DNA from: Drosophila miranda
Taxonomy: Eukaryota; Arthropoda; Insecta; Diptera; Drosophilidae
Direction: 5' to 3'
Length of the DNA stretch: 64,000 bases
NCBI RefSeq assembly: GCF_003369915.1
Contig: NC_046674.1
Coordinates: 26,229,657-26,293,656, forward strand
Below are positions 1-14,060 of this stretch, in pieces; position 1 is the stretch's first letter; every line of letters begins with the position of its first letter. The notes under the pieces were generated by a model that was not told where the DNA came from, made no database searches, and saw only the letters and a program-made list of their open reading frames with translations. The position numbers were made by a program, and so were the translations under genes.

Positions 1-450
1 TTTTTGTTTTATTTTGTTTTTGTTTTTTTGGGATCCCCCACCATATGGTGGGGCATGCCCCAGCAGTTCTTTGCTGCTTACGCCTACAAAATTATTGTTG
101 TTGATTGATCGGTCGGACGATCGATCTATCGGTCGGTCGGTCGCCTTCGACAGAGAGAGATAGCTTTTAATGCTGGCTGCGTCTCCTGCCGTTAACATTA
201 CCGCCGCCGCAGTCACTGGCTGCGGTTGCCACAAAAAAAATGTCGCCTCCTCTCCAGCCCTCCCCTCACATACCCACACAAACTGACTCTAGCGGGAGAG
301 CGGCGTGTGCAATAAGAGAGAGAGTTTTGGCATGTGAGTGTGCGAGAGAGAGGTATACAGAGAAAGATATAGAGAGATCACACACACACAAACACAACTC
401 TCTCAAAAGTGCTCCAAAGCTCTGCGCAGCTTTTTACAGTAAAACGGACA
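1..450 (-). other. pits 3' UTR
   Basis: Sequence downstream of the pits stop codon, read on the minus strand. A minus-strand AATAAA lies at 8-13, so the transcript probably ends just beyond the left window edge. It holds a perfect 18-bp palindrome at 36-53 overlapping a second 12-bp palindrome at 50-61, a run of CGGT repeats near 120-142 and an exact MSL recognition core at 153-163. No other coding potential is credible here. The extent is inferred from the poly(A) signal. Confidence 0.55.
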
Positions 451-3400
451 TTAAGACTCGCGCTCCTTCTTCACCTTCACCTCCTCGCCCAGTATGGTGG
501 TGATCTCGCCTTGCATGAACGCCCACGGTATGGTGGAGTTGGCCAGCGGACAGCGGTCGCCACTCGGACAGTACACCTCGTTGCCCAGTCCCTGGGGAAA
601 AAGGAGAGGGAGAGAAAGTATCAGTAAAACGCTCTGCGGAGAGGGTTACAAATACTCACATTCTGCCGCTTAATGCTCTCGCGGCTGCAGGGGAAACAGA
701 ACTTGTGGTGATTCACTGACGGACACTGGACAAAGTGCGTGTCCTCGAGCCGCTCCTGGCACAGGGTGCACTTGAGCGTGGCATTCTGAGCGGCCGCAGC
801 CGCTGCCGCCGCTGCCGAATTTGATGCTGCACTGCCGCCCGGCGCCCCACTGATACCGGCACCAGCACCTCCGCCGCTGCCCATGCCTGGCGTGCCTTGA
901 CTGCCACTGCTCCCGGGGCCAGGGTTCACGGCTCCGCTGCCATTGCTGCCGGACGGACCGCCGCCGCCGCCGATGCCGGTTCCTCCATTACTGCCCCCGG
1001 CCGTGCTGCCGTCGCCGGCCCCCGCACCGGGTGGCATTGATGAGGGTCCGCCCCCGTTGCCAGGTGTGGCACTGCCACCGGACAGCTGGGAGTTGCTGGC
1101 GCCGCCCGGCACCCCCAAAGAGCCGGCTACTCCTCCGCTGCCACTGCCCAGTCCGCCGGATACGGCCGCCTGCCCGGCATTCGCACCACCCACCTCTGTG
1201 CTTGTGACGGTTGTGCTGGACACATGCCGGGAGCCCGACGATCGCCGACCCGACGAGGAGCCTGTATGAGAAGAAAAATGGAAAACAGTTACAAATAGAA
1301 ATGGATTATACATTGGGTTGCATTTTCGTTTTAGAGATGATAATCCTTCTGTCCAAGTGGTCGCTCAATAAACAAGAAACCCAAATTCCCAGTTCCAGCT
1401 TGTGGAAACATTTCAGTCATACGGATGGACAGACAGGAGATGGAAATATATGGGAATATAGTCTCAGTCGTTTACTAATTGATACAACTTTCCAGAAACT
1501 TCGTGCTTTGGGATCTTTCAGGGATCAACCAGAAATTAATCTTTATAGTATTAAAGTTCATCTTTAGTTTTAATTTTTCTAATTGGTTCGTCTCATTTTC
1601 GTGTAATGCGGCTGCCCTTCTCGGTATTCCCTTTTTGATTTCATCCTAACAGGATCACTTAACATTCGATAGCATCATCATCATCATAGCCCAAAAAGCT
1701 TAACAGTGAACAACAACTAACCCGAACTATTCGGCGAGTGTACGCTACGTGGGGGCAGCGGTCCCGAGGGCGGGCTAGATCCATTGCGTCGACTGGCCGG
1801 GGACAGGTGCTCTGGAATGTATAGTGGATGGGTGTTTGGATTAGTTAGATGTATGTATATACCAGATAATTATAGATACAAACAAGGGTTTTCTTCTTTT
1901 CTTTTTCAGATGTACATAGATGCACAGGTGGAACACATTTGTAATTGTTTAGTTATTTCCCCAGCATTCAAGTGCATTGTACAGTGGGGGCCTTGGCCCC
2001 TCTACGCTATAACGCTATGTAATTACATTGCATTCGCATTTGCATGTTCATGTGATGCCTGTCCACACCCACTGTGGTGGTCATGGGACAACAATGGGAC
2101 ACTCCGACTAGCGGACTAGCGGACTGCGATGATGCGAAAGAATGAAATGAAATGATTGCAAGATATTTGAGGTCTTCTTTAATAGTTTAGCTAAATTTAA
2201 AATTTACTTTTATCCCACCTGAATTCAGTCGTCGAAGATTACATTGTTCGTAGTAGTAGTCGTAGGACCATGAATCGACCTCACCAGCAATCAGGTTCCA
2301 CTATGGGCTTTCAATTGGTAACGAAATCAAAGCAAAAAAGTTTGCAGGAATACCACTATGCATTTCTGTTAGTGTTTTCTTGCGTTCCGCAATGTAATTT
2401 TAGAACTTGGCACAACAAATGTGTCTACTCTATATATGAATGTAGGCATACAACAGTACATACAGACATACATATTTTTATATAACTTGGCAACGACAGC
2501 AGCAGAATCAGTAGCAACAACAAGTTTCATTCACCAGCAAGCAGCAAGCCCCAAGCCCCAAGCCCCTAGCACCAAGCCCCTGGCCTCAAGACCCAAACCC
2601 CCATCCCCAACCCCATTCAATATATGTATGACGTCACAATGGCCTCACACAATTGCGTGTCACTGTGTAGTGTTTTCATTCTGGTTCCACTGTGCAGTCA
2701 CAGCTGGTCTTTTTGTGCGCGTGTGTGTGTGTCTGTTTTGTTTTGTTGTGTTGTTTGTTCTGCTTTCTGCTTTTGGCAGCTTCTTCTTCGTCTTTATATT
2801 CTGCCCATTCTTCTTTTGCTTCGTTTTTGCAAACGTCAACGTCAGTTCAGTTGGCAATGTGCCCAGACGACGCGCACGACATCAGCGAAACGAAACGAAA
2901 CGAAACGAAATGAAACGAAACAAGTTTTTCTGCTGCGGCGCTGCTGCTGCGCATACGTCACAATCATAAGGCAGAGGCAGAGACAGCGGCAGAGGCAGTG
3001 TCAGCGATAGTGGCGGTTTGCATGCAACCAAGTGAGAGAGTGCGAGGGAGAGCGCGGCAAATTGCAGTTGCTGGTCCGAGCCGGTTCGTCTTTCGGCTCC
3101 TTTTCGTTTTCTTTTTTGCATGCATGCCATGCAATACTGTGTATGTATACCAGTCACACGCACTCACACAGACCCATACCCTTTGCACAAAGTATGATGA
3201 TTTTTGCCACATGTTTGTAGCGCATATGTAATTCTTGGTCTGGATCATCATGTCATATGTAAATAGTATATATATTTACATACATAAGTATATATGTTTG
3301 TATTTATGTGTAGCTACCATAGAAGCGAAGGTTCAGCAAGGGTATCAAACGACGAGCCCCAAAGTTAGTCGTCTCTCAGTCTTCAGTCTTCTTCAAGTTT

Positions 3401-6400
3401 TGTTGTGACTGTGCTTTGGGTTTTCGTTTTTCGTTTTTCGTCACGTCATGACATGACGACGAAGCGTGCAAGTTTTAACAGGCCCCTGCCCTGCTGCTGC
3501 CACATCTCTGGTGCCTGCTTGTTGGCGGCGCTGTTAAGCTCTGCTCTAGCCGCCTCTTTTCGTATGCCTTGCACGCGCACGCGTAGCCACAATTTACTTT
3601 TGCTGCTGCTGCTGCTGTTGCTTGATATTGAAAAAAAAAGAAGGCAGAGACGGCAGCAGCGCTCTTTAATTTGTATGCCCAACGGGCACGAGCACATTGC
3701 TCAAATGTCGACGACGCTGTCAGTTGGAGCCGCCTGGCCGGCAGCCGCACAGTGGGCTGCATACGAAATGGCCAGCGAAATGGCCACTCGCAGCATTGCG
3801 AGTGCTGTTATAATTATTTATTTGAAGAAATCAACGAAGAAACATAAAAAGCTGTTGCTCTATGGCTAAACTGCTTACGCGGCAGCGGCTGCTACATGGC
3901 TACAGCAATTGGCAGGGGAGAGACAGACGTCGTCGACATGGCCAATTTCGGGGTGTCGCCCATTGTCGTCGTGCATGTTGTGTGGCCCCAACATGTACGC
4001 ACCAGCACATAGCAGATCGTGTGTGTGCGTTTGTGTGTATATTTATAGAATTTGTTTATATTTTGCATGCGAGAGAGTGAAAAGGCAACAACTGCAGCCA
4101 TAAATGCCAGCGAGAGCAATGCAACGGAGCTTCCTATCTCGCTCAAATCCATCTCTTTCGCACGCACGCACGCAGCTACAAACTCCTTGCAAGGCAGAAT
4201 GGAGAGAATGCAGAGAATGGAAAAGAAGAGAGCAGAGAAGAGAAGAATAGCACAACAGCACATGGCCCATTGAGAAGAAGAATGTGCAGACAGTGGAGTG
4301 CACGCCCGAGAGGGACAACATGCCTGCGCATGTTACATACAGTTTCGAGAATGAAGCCGGGCCGGGCCGGGCCGACCGGCGGCACAGTGGGCCGCATCCA
4401 ATTGGAATGCAATGTTTGGATAAAAAGCACGTTTCACTTTCGACCGCGTCTGGTTGTGTCTCATCTATTTCTATCATGAACGTATGTACGTATGTGCGTA
4501 TGCATTTTATGCACCATTTAGAATCCCAGTTGCCCCAAATCCCACACACTCCACACACACACACACCCCATTCCCATTCCCATGCCAATGCCTAGGTCTA
4601 TGCATTTTTCATAGAACAATCAACAGACATTTTCGCGATCCCAGTTCTCCGTATCGAATATGATTTCTATTTATAGATTCGTTTTAGTTTTCTACTCGAA
4701 CCAACACACACACACACACACACACACACACATTTTGCCTGCCTATGGAACCATATTCCCGCGATCGACAAATTCGCACTACACCCCAGCAGCCCCAGCA
4801 ATGATTCACAATTTACACTTGGACTACGGATTATGGATTACAGATGCAGATACAGTTATGGGGGAGAATCGGGGCCACACATCATAAACAAAATTCAATA
4901 TTTATACATATTCGTATGGGAATAAAAAGAAACCGTATTGTGTATACTCTGTTAAGTATGTATTGTATGTAAAAGAAATAAACTATATGCCATTGTATGA
5001 ATGAAGACACCTCATCATCACACATTCCCCCCGATCTCTGCCTTCCTTCCACCCCCACCTCAACCCAGAAGAGTTCTTGTTCTGTATTTTGATAGGAGAT
5101 TCCTATGGGAGAATGAAAATATTGTTTATGAGTAGAATTTCCCGTAGAAATCACAATCCGTTTCATTTGTAGCTATACTTTATTCAATATTGGGATCGAA
5201 CTCCCGCAACAGCGCTACGGGAGTAGAAGAAGAAATGAAGGTTGCCCCAAGGGTTATTTTTGAGTGGATTCATCGATTGGTTTGGTTTCCTCTCGCCTAA
5301 TACCAAACCCCTTCAACAGGCACAGTCCCAACCTTCAGTGGCTCCTCGAATCGATTTGAGAACAAATATTTATGCAACGCAAAGGAATCATATACAGTAC
5401 AGACGGAGATCTAATGGAAAATAAACAAATGTTTCTCTCTGGCATAGGGTGTGCTCAAAGACCAAAACCAACGACACCGAGAGGCAGAGAGGAGAGACAC
5501 GACCCGGTACCGGGTTTCGCTATCAGTCAAAGTTGGCCATGGGTGATAAGATAGTAGAGGACGGAAGACAGAGGACGGGGACGTAGACGTAGAGGTGGAT
5601 TGGGAGAGTCCGGCCACTTCACGATAAGATACTACATAAAACAGCTGTGTGTATAGAACCGGGCCGAAAGCAAACGAAAGTGGAATGGAGTAGTGGAGTG
5701 TACATATATACCCTGTACTACTGTACTAATCCTTCGGTTTCCGTCGTTCAAAGGCAAGAGAAGTTCAACGGATCCAAGAAAGAGATCGTAGAGATAGAGA
5801 ATGACAGACACGACTTGAGTCTGCGGGAGAGACAGAAGCTCTACCATATAATCGTAACCAAAAATCAATGGAAGCAATATGTTTTTACCATTATCAAATC
5901 GAAATTGTTGTTCGTTAGCCCGTTTCCGTACAATAGAATGCGGCTGCATAGCCTGATAATGCTGACAAATCGGGGAAAATTCTATTGGGCCACTTATCGA
6001 TCAATAATCGATTAGTTATCAACTCCAGTGATAGTATATCAGTATCGGTACGGTCCCCTGAGAGCACCGCATGCTCTTTAGAATATTTGCCTCTGGTTTC
6101 TGGTCGCATGTCATGGGGTTTAGGCCCCTTATCGAGCACAGTTTTTTTTGGCTTATCACACATGGCCGCATGGTCGACTCCCTGAGATATGATAAGATAC
6201 ACATACACATACATACGTATTTATTGCACGATAAGGTCGATGGCGCAATCTCATCTCCGATAAGCTACTTATCTAAAACAGCCCAAGTGCCACTCGATTG
6301 ACACTCTCCCCAGAGAGAATGGTACACATGCACAAACATACATATATAAAAATAAAAATGTACGAGTAGGTATAATAAAAAAATCATTGTCGCTTTCATT

Positions 6401-9400
6401 CACAGAAAGCCGATGCAAGGGCGCATGACTGCGGTGCCACTGTGCGGGGCCATCGGCAACAACAGTTGAAATAATGCATCTTATCAGCCGCAGCAGTGCT
6501 GCGACAGAGCAGCGGTGCTGCGACAGAGCAGCGGCAGAGTAGAGCGGAGCAGCGCAGCGCAGCGCAGCTGCAGTACCGCCCCGTCAGGCTCAGGCTTGTT
6601 CACGTGTTTAACGGTTAACAGCGGCCGTGCACTCCACTCTGAGCTCTATCTAGCCATCTCTCTCTTGCGCTCGCCACTGTACAGACAGATTCTGGTGCTA
6701 TTGAAAGAAGAGAGAAAGAACACATACATACATATATCCATATGTATATGTACATGCATACGCATTGCATGCCTGCCTAATTACGATTCCTCTCCCCCCA
6801 TATACCCCCTCCCGCCGCCCGCCATACACACTGCCTTGCAGAGACAAATTCCTGGCGAACTCATTGGAATGGTCAGTCAGTACACACACACACACACACA
6901 CACACACTGGACGCACTCGCACTCGTTAGGATGGGATACATACACACACAAAGCACTGAATGAAGATGAAGTCGAACGAAGAAGCCCGAAACGAAAAGGA
7001 GGTGGAGCCCGTGGGCGGGTAGCGGCATGGAGGGAGCTTTGAAACGAGCGCGCGCACGTTGTACAAGTTTTTTCCTGTATGTACACCCGCGGAATTGTTT
7101 TGATATATTTTTAGTATACATGCATACATTTATACATATATATGTATGTATACATAGCCGTATAGGGAATTTTGGTCATGAAACTCACACACACACACGC
7201 ACTCACACATAGAAAGAAGTGTAACGTAAATACGTAATAAGCAAAAAAATTATATATACAAATACGAAAACCTAAGAAATGGCACACTGCTGCAAGACTT
7301 TTTTTATGAATCGAGTAAAAATTTAAAAACATTATCGACATAAACAATTTTGTACCGCTATGCGTAAAGATTTACAAATCTAAATGAATATCTAATCTTT
7401 TTTGTTATTTAAATTAATTTTTTTATTGTTCTCAATGCTTGGCCCCACTGTGCGTAGGGCAGATGACGACATCGGGCCTGGTGTTGTTGTTGTTGTCGTT
7501 TCTCTCTTTCTTCATCTTTCTCAGTTGTTGTTCTTCTACTAAGTGATCGCTGTCACTGCAGTATTCCCATCCCCCACCATCACCCCTCCCGAGTTCCATA
7601 GTACGTATACCAACTAAAAAAAAATTTATCTATACTCCGGTTATCGCACATAGCGTAAAAACAGCACAGAAACGCCGAACAAGACGAAGACGAAAACGAA
7701 GAGGAAGAAATAAAAACCAAAACAAGTTTAATGACGTTTTGCGCGCGCACTAAAAGGAAAAAAAAACAAATATATACACATACATACATTTAATACACAC
7801 GTACATATATACGGATACACAGAGAAGACAGCGAAGCCAGCAGCCGAAACGGGTTTTCGGTCAGCAGCGGCAGCAAGTGAGAAGAGGAAGAAGCAGCAGT
7901 GACAGAGAAAGACCGATTGATGGGGATCGTGATGGCGGGGCGGGGCGGGGCGGGGTGGTTAGAGGGGGGTCACACACAGTTACATGGGGCAACGTCAGCG
8001 TCGACGATTTTTGCACGTCTCTGTTTTTATTACATTCTGCGCGTAGCGTCGCGTCGGCCGCCCTTTTGAGCGATTACGATTACGTACGTGCATGTGACAA
8101 TGGCCGTGTATTAGTGTGTTAGAGCTGTAGCGGGAGCCGGACGAATACGAATACGAATACGTACGTGTCCGTGTCCGTGTACGTGTACATGAACGTGTGT
8201 GCATATTATGTAGTGCGCATGCCAATGGCAAGGGTTTGCAGCCCCTCGGCAGGCGAGGGTTGCATTTTTGCTTCTCTGCGGGTGTGTGTATTGGTGTATT
8301 GGATACATACACACATCTGTTGTTGTGGCCCAGAGCCTGGAAGAGCTGCTGCCTGCGCTTCCAACACACACACACACACACACTCACACATACGCGCTGC
8401 AGCGGAGCCAGAGCCCTGATAAGACGTTAAACACACTGGATGGATTGATAAGAGGCCTGCCTGCCTGGGTACGTACCCCAGCGTTATCTTATCTCCCCGG
8501 ACCTGGTTATCAGGCAAGTCCACTAGCAACGACACCGCTTACCGATTACCGATTACCGCTTACCCATGCCCATCCCCTTCCCTTCGTACCGTTCCCCAGC
8601 AGCCAAGCCAACCCGCCACCGAAGCCCTGCCCTAAGCCTAGTTCCTCATCAAGTTCCATCCAGCGATAAGGAGCCCCCACCGATAAGCGATAAGCGCCCC
8701 TCTGCCTCCCACCACCTTACAGCAACAGAAATCACGCTTCAACATTCTGGCCTGTATTCATGCCTGCTTTATCGCCCTCTCCTCTTCCCCCCAAAGACTG
8801 CATGCACACAAAGCGGCTCTCCGGCTCTCAGGCTCTCAAGCTCTCAAGCTCTCACGATCTATGCCGTAATGAGAGCACATTCATTCCTACTGGAATATGA
8901 TTGTGTGTTTTTGTGGTACGCTACTCACCGCCTGCTTTGAAGGTCGAAGCATCGAAGCTGGGCGCCCGCACCGGCTGCTGCTTGTCCCGCAAATTGAGCT
9001 GCCGCTCCGGTACGTAGCTGACGGCGGCGGGCAGTGATTCGCCGCGTGTGAGGGGCGGCCGCACGCCGTTGGGATCGTCGAGGGCGCTTCTCTTGACGCC
9101 GGGTGGACCAGCCGCATCCGATGGGACCACGGCGTGGGGGCCATGCGGCTGTTGCTGATCGTCCACATCCTCGGAGGAGGGGCGCTTCAGATTGACGGAA
9201 AGGGCGGGCGGTAGCGTGGGTCCACTGCCGGCTCCACCGCCGGCCATGCCCCCGCCCCCACCGGACTGTTGCTGCTGTTGTTGTTGCTGTTGTTGCTGCT
9301 GCTGCTGTTGCTGCTGGGCCACGGAGGCGGCCCTCTGGGCCGAGTTGGGCGGCATATGGTGGGGCGTCATGTGGGAGATGCGAACGGGTCGAACGCCGCC

Positions 9401-9916
9401 GGCCCCGTCATGCGGCGACGCCTCCAACTTGACCGGATAGTCCATGAGGCTGGTGGTCTGCTGCGACGGAGGTCCGATCCGTGGCACGGGCATCTGGTAG
9501 GCGGCCGCGACGGCGGCATGATGATGATGGGCCGCTGCCGCAGCGGCGGCGACTACACCCAGTGCCGCGGAGCTGCCCAGCGAGAGGGGTCCACCGGGGG
9601 CGCCGGAGGGACCAGGTCCGCCGGCACTGCTGCTTGGCGCTCCACGATGCGATCCTGGCACCTGCTGGAGACCAGCTACTGCCTGCTGTTGTTGCTGCTG
9701 GAGGACGACCACTTCGCCGTTCTCGTGCGCCCGCTTGCTGCTCGGATGGAGGCGCTTCATCTGGCGGGCGGCGTCCAGCACCACCTCAATGCGGTCGGCG
9801 CCCTCATAGTTGACGCAGCCGCGGCACACCGCCTCCGTGAAGTCATTGATCATAGCCCAGGGCATGCGGGGCAGGTCACATAGGTAACAGTGCTGTCGTT
9901 TCGTTTGCAGCGACAT
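451..9916 (-). CDS. IRF2BP-family zinc finger/RING co-regulator (pits, CG11138 orthologue), three coding exons
   Basis: Coding exons on the minus strand are 8929-9916, 660-1261 and 451-591 (576 codons plus stop, in phase). The start at 9914-9916 opens [20 protein letters not shown], the N-terminal cysteine-rich finger typical of IRF2BP1/2/L. The middle is low complexity: histidine and alanine runs, a polyQ tract near nt 9265-9315 and Gly/Ser-rich linkers. The C-terminus is a C3HC4 RING-like module starting [18 protein letters not shown] and continuing over the last intron to end in [12 protein letters not shown]. Family members act in the nucleus as transcriptional co-repressors; fly pits was named for interaction with Ttk69 and Sin3A (recalled knowledge). 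Splice sites: GTGAGT at 8928 and 659, acceptors at 1262 and 592. Intron 1 is 7.7 kb and may hold enhancers. Identity is strong; upstream non-coding exons are not resolved. Confidence 0.9.
4704..4732. repeat. (CA)n microsatellite
   Basis: A 29-bp uninterrupted CA run inside pits intron 1. Similar shorter runs recur through the window. Confidence 0.95.
5545..6485. promoter_or_regulatory. Candidate GATA-factor enhancer, cluster A
   Basis: Ten GATAAG/CTTATC hexamers in about 940 bp: 5545, 5623, 5993, 6128, 6152, 6191, 6230, 6259, 6268 and 6480, plus a GTTATC at 6015. Seven fall within 290 bp (5993-6273). GATA factors (Serpent, Pannier, GATAe) bind this core in flies. The function is inferred from density alone. 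Confidence 0.45.
8418..8694. promoter_or_regulatory. Candidate GATA-factor enhancer, cluster B
   Basis: Six GATAAG/CTTATC sites (8418, 8447, 8488, 8665, 8682, 8689) plus GTTATC at 8483 and 8506, within 280 bp and only about 235 bp from the splice donor of the first coding exon of pits. The 8682 and 8689 sites are direct neighbours 7 bp apart. Regulatory role is inferred. Confidence 0.45.
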
Positions 9917-11400
9917 TTTGCAATGATTTTGATTGAAGAGAGGAGGGAGGGGGTTGCGTTGCGTTGCGGGGGCGATGCAATGGAACACTGGAAATCCGCC
10001 AATGGAATGCACACTGGGCTGTGCTGCTGCTGCCTCTGCTGCTTCTGCTTCTGCTGCTGCAGTTGCAGTCGACGACCCAAATTTACGCGCGCAAGTCGCC
10101 CTACTTTTGGCGTCGGCGTTGGCGTTGGCGTCGCTGCTGCTGTTGCTCCTCTCACTAACTGTTCTTCTTCTGGGGTTGTTCTGTTCTGTTCTATCCTCCT
10201 TCTTTTGGCTTCGTTTTCTTTTGTTTAGCGTTTTCTCAATTGGTTTCGATGCGAATGCGAATGTTTAAAAATTGACGTTGCAAAGATTCGGATTCGGATT
10301 TAAACTGGAACCGGCGACGCATTGCTCTTGGACACACGGGCGGCTGCTTGTTCATTTTATCCCCCTTTATCCCCTACGCACAAACACACACACACACACA
10401 CACCGCTCACTCACTGGTTTCTTGTATGTTTTCGTGCTTTGCCTTTTGTTATTGATTTTCGCACACGCACACGTACATGGGCCAGGCCATCACACACACG
10501 GCCATTACTTTACAGTTGTTTTTCAGTAACTTTTTACGCTTTTTTTGTTTGTTTATATTGTTGTGTATTTTATTTAGCACCACACAGAAAAAATAATGGA
10601 AAAACAATTCTTTTGGGGGGACTTCGGTTGCGGGCTGCTCTCTTCTCTTGTCTCATTTTTTCATTTGATTTTTTCTATTGCGCTGCGGCACTAACACACA
10701 CACACACACATGAACGCGCGCGCGCATATACACCAACACAGTCGCGCACATGCAGATGTGTACGAACGCGTTTACGTTTTCTGTTTCTTGTTCGTTTCGT
10801 TGCGCTTGCATGCGGAGCAGGGCAGATAGAGAGGGAGAGAGAGAGAGAGAGATAGACACGTACAGCCGACGACGCCAAAAAACGTGGAGGAACCAATCGA
10901 ACCAAATTCCGGAGAACGTACTCAACTTGACGCACTTATTAATTATTTTATTTATTTCTTTCCAACAAAAAATCAATTGCTAAAAAGAGCGTTATTTTCT
11001 GTTGCGTTGTGCGCGGTAGGTATACATCGAATGTTGATATATACATTTGCTTGATATTTGTAGGTGATATTTTGTTTGGATATTTTTGTGGGGTATATCA
11101 ATGAACTTTTCTGAATTCATGCGACACTATTTTTTCCGTTGTTTCCTCGTCCGCGGCGGCACGTTCAGTCATGTTCGCGAGAGTTGGTCGGCAAAAAACA
11201 AACGTTTGCTTTTCTCAAATACAAGATACGAAATAAATACGTTAGTACGTTGTCAACTTTTCAAATTATTTTATTTATTTTCTTGACGACGCGCTTACTC
11301 ACCAACCGCGCTTGTCGAGTGCTTACTTTGATTTTAGCCACTCTACTATATTTGTAATTTTGGGGCTGCAAGGCCGTTCTTGGAGCCTGGGATGACAAAA
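9917..11400 (-). other. pits 5' UTR and upstream region
   Basis: Sequence upstream of the pits start codon. It holds polypyrimidine and CTG/CAG-rich stretches, CA microsatellites (about 10385-10402 and 10694-10712), a GA tract containing an exact GAGAGAGATAG at 10845-10855, and AT-rich DNA to about 11.3 kb. I could not place a transcription start. No coding gene is supported. Confidence 0.4.
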
Positions 11401-11619
11401 TTCTATAATATCGTAGGGTACATTCCGTGCCCATGTTGTGGGACAATGTTGCTCGTTTTCTCGGCACATAAGTCTGGTCCATACAACCTGAATGTTGCCA
11501 GCAACATAAAACATAAGAAAAAAGCACAATTGATGCGATTAAAAGTCCCCTTTGAGCAACATACCATGGAAGGAAGCTTGTAAAATTTCCCCGTTAGGAA
11601 ATTTCTGTGTAATAAGAGG

Positions 11620-12065
11620 GTATGGACAATAGGAAAAACCTCCCAGAAAAGGCAACGTATGCAAGGTAAAATACACCCTTTTGCCTTACATACCATGAGG
11701 ACAGCATATAATTGATCAAACTCGGCGAGGTAAGGTTCGTACGAGCCTTGCAATTTCAATTGGCTTTTTTTGCCTGTTGTCCATACCTTTCCATAGTTTA
11801 GCAGTCGATCAACCGTGTTATGCTTTCCCGACTTATTTTTGCGTTGCAAGTATGAGCTCATACTGAAGTACGAGCACCGAAATATACCGCCGAAATATAC
11901 CGATAAAAACATTTATTTTGTTAAAAAAAAGTAAATAAAAAGTCAATAAATCTTAAATGCTTAGGAAAAAGAATATATGGACAACAGGCACAACGGGCCA
12001 GGCAAGCTATATAAAACGCATGCAAGGTTCTCCACACCCTTTTGCTCAACATACCGAGATTGTTG
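11620..12065. repeat. Dispersed repeat with direct and inverted copies
   Basis: A unit of about 90 bp containing TATGGACAA.AGG, then TGCAAGGT and ACACCCTTTTGC, occurs at about 11620-11705 and again at 11972-12065. Part of it appears inverted at about 11760-11800. AT-rich TATACCG motifs lie between at 11880-11905. The direct plus inverted arrangement suggests a decayed transposable element; the family is not recognised. Confidence 0.45.
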
Positions 12066-13644
12066 TGGAAATGTACAATATAAAAAATATAGATGAGGTA
12101 TGGAGTATGGAAATTTCAATGCTCTATGTTACTTGCTCTAATTCAAATTCTGTTATCCAACCTGCTTCCTAATGCGAACAAGATTTCGTTGGAAAAGAAC
12201 TGAAAGACTAGCTTTCAGAGCCGTATTATGTACATATATTATGTAATATATACACTCAGTGGACCCGATAATTGCGTTACAAGGTATCCAAATTCTATGA
12301 TATCCTGTTTTTCCAGGGTACAACTAGCAAGCTGCGAAGCTCTACCTCGTTCTCCTTATTCCCTGCAACATACATAACCGAAGGGAGATACTCTCTCGAA
12401 CGTAAAAATAATCTCTCTCTCTCTCTCGCTCTTTTGTGTGAGGCAATGGTTTGAGCGTGATTTTGGTATGAGTGCCTTTTCCATACAAAACCACGGTCGA
12501 AATAAGCTCACGCAATTATAATCCAACTCTGACTTGTGCGTCTTTTTCCCACTCAATGGATGCGGATGGATTTAAGATTATTGAATAACCTATACCCTAT
12601 ACCTATACCCTTTTTGCTTTAGTTAAACTTCTGTTAGCCTGCTTTTCAATTATCGCTGGCCGTTGGAAACGGTATTTTCAAACGTCACAATCGCTCTTCT
12701 TAGTCTTAGATGTGGATTGTATACATGTACATATGTATGTATACATTTACATACGTACGGAGAGGGGTTGGATAAACGGATAAACAGTTGCGTACGTGCG
12801 AGCACGTCATAGGCAACAACAAAAACGTCTGAAAGTTTGCCTCGACATTAAGATACCCATTACTCAGTTTGTGTATATAAAAAAAATGTATAAATGTGAA
12901 ATTAACTAACAAACTAACAATTAACTAACAAATTAATTAACAATGGGAACGAGAGACGAAACATAGATTTTCTTTATTTTATCTTCAAAACTGTGGCATT
13001 CACAGTCATTTTTGGATCTATGTAGATGTCAATAAAAACTCGGCTATTGATGGGAATCAAGGTAATATGAAAAGGGGAAGAATGTAATATGCCTTTTGTA
13101 CTACAAGTACTAGGTATAAAAAGAGCTGGGCAGGGCTCCCAATGATGCACTCAATTCCAACAAAATAGCGAAGGGGCACGTTTCATGTTGGTGTTTTTGG
13201 TGGGTGTGCGTTCGTGTCATGGGATACATACAGGCGAAGTGTGTATACGTATATGTGCTTTCATATTCTGTGTATGTATACATGGTCAAAGCGAAAGGTG
13301 GGTGATGGGGGGGAGGCTGTTAAAGGGACACGCCACTCTTTGGTATCGATACACGAATGTAGACCTTGAATATGTCATTGCATGCATGCGCTGTCGTCTC
13401 TCTCTCTCTCCCTCGCAGCGAACAGCTGATTTAGCAGAACTTGGCACTGTTAATGAAATTAAAAGCAGAGCAGAACTTTTGGGAGCGTTGCGCCACGCTC
13501 TGTGCTGTATATGGGGATGATGGAGCCAGGAAAAAGGAAGTGAAGTGAAAATGTGTGTTTTCCTCCATTGCGCATGTTTACGAACTGCATTGATTTCCAT
13601 TGTAAAACGTAGGCAGCAGTGCTAATCTCTCTCTCTATCTCTGC

Positions 13645-13681
<37 letters not shown>

Positions 13682-13914
13682 CATTGTCCTGGGCTGTTGG
13701 CCTGGCCTTTATCGATCCGTTTGAACCATGGTCTGGGACAAATTCCACGATGGATACAACCTGTCGTGCTGTGTGGCATGTACATACATACATATACCAC
13801 CCCACGCACATATGTACAACCCGCCCATACCTATGTATGTATGCATGTACATACGCAAGTGAATTTGCGTGGGTGTTCTGTGCGTGTGCGCGCTTCAAGA
13901 AGCTTCCTGGAAGA
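12066..13914. other. Intergenic DNA without a supported gene
   Basis: AT-rich and microsatellite-bearing sequence. A TATA-like stretch at 13114-13123 (tataaaaaga) could be a core promoter, but no downstream reading frame is convincing. A (GT)n run covers 13647-13678. Short open frames here are repeat-driven. Confidence 0.4.
13647..13678. repeat. (GT)n microsatellite
   Basis: A 32-bp uninterrupted GT run in intergenic DNA between pits and LIMK1. Confidence 0.95.
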
Positions 13915-14060
13915 GTGCAATGCGTAACGCAGACAGATACACACGACACGTCTCGACCTCGTAACGGTTATAACGGCTTTGGTTGTGGGCGGATGCGTAG
14001 CTGCGTTTTTTTGATACCCTTTGCAGAGGGTATTCCAATTTCGAATGACCTATTTTATTC
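13910..14060. mobile_element. DINE-1/INE-1-like repeat fragment, copy 1
   Basis: Contains the GTGCAATGCGTAACGC motif, an ATAACGGCT block, GGCGGATGCGT, and then the TACCCTTTGCAGAGGGTA inverted repeat seen at the ends of INE-1/DINE-1-type elements. The same order of motifs recurs at 15305-15480. Assignment to the DINE-1 group rests on that terminal motif alone. Confidence 0.5.

Larger units (their letters stand above)
1262..8928 (-). other. pits intron 1 (7.7 kb)
   Basis: A long intron between the N-terminal exon and the RING exon. I see no convincing internal coding exon: reading phases of the flanking exons already match. It contains CA/GT microsatellites (4704-4732, about 6884-6905, about 8364-8384), GA-rich tracts and two clusters of GATAAG sites. 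Short open frames inside follow from the simple repeats and show no domain. Confidence 0.6.
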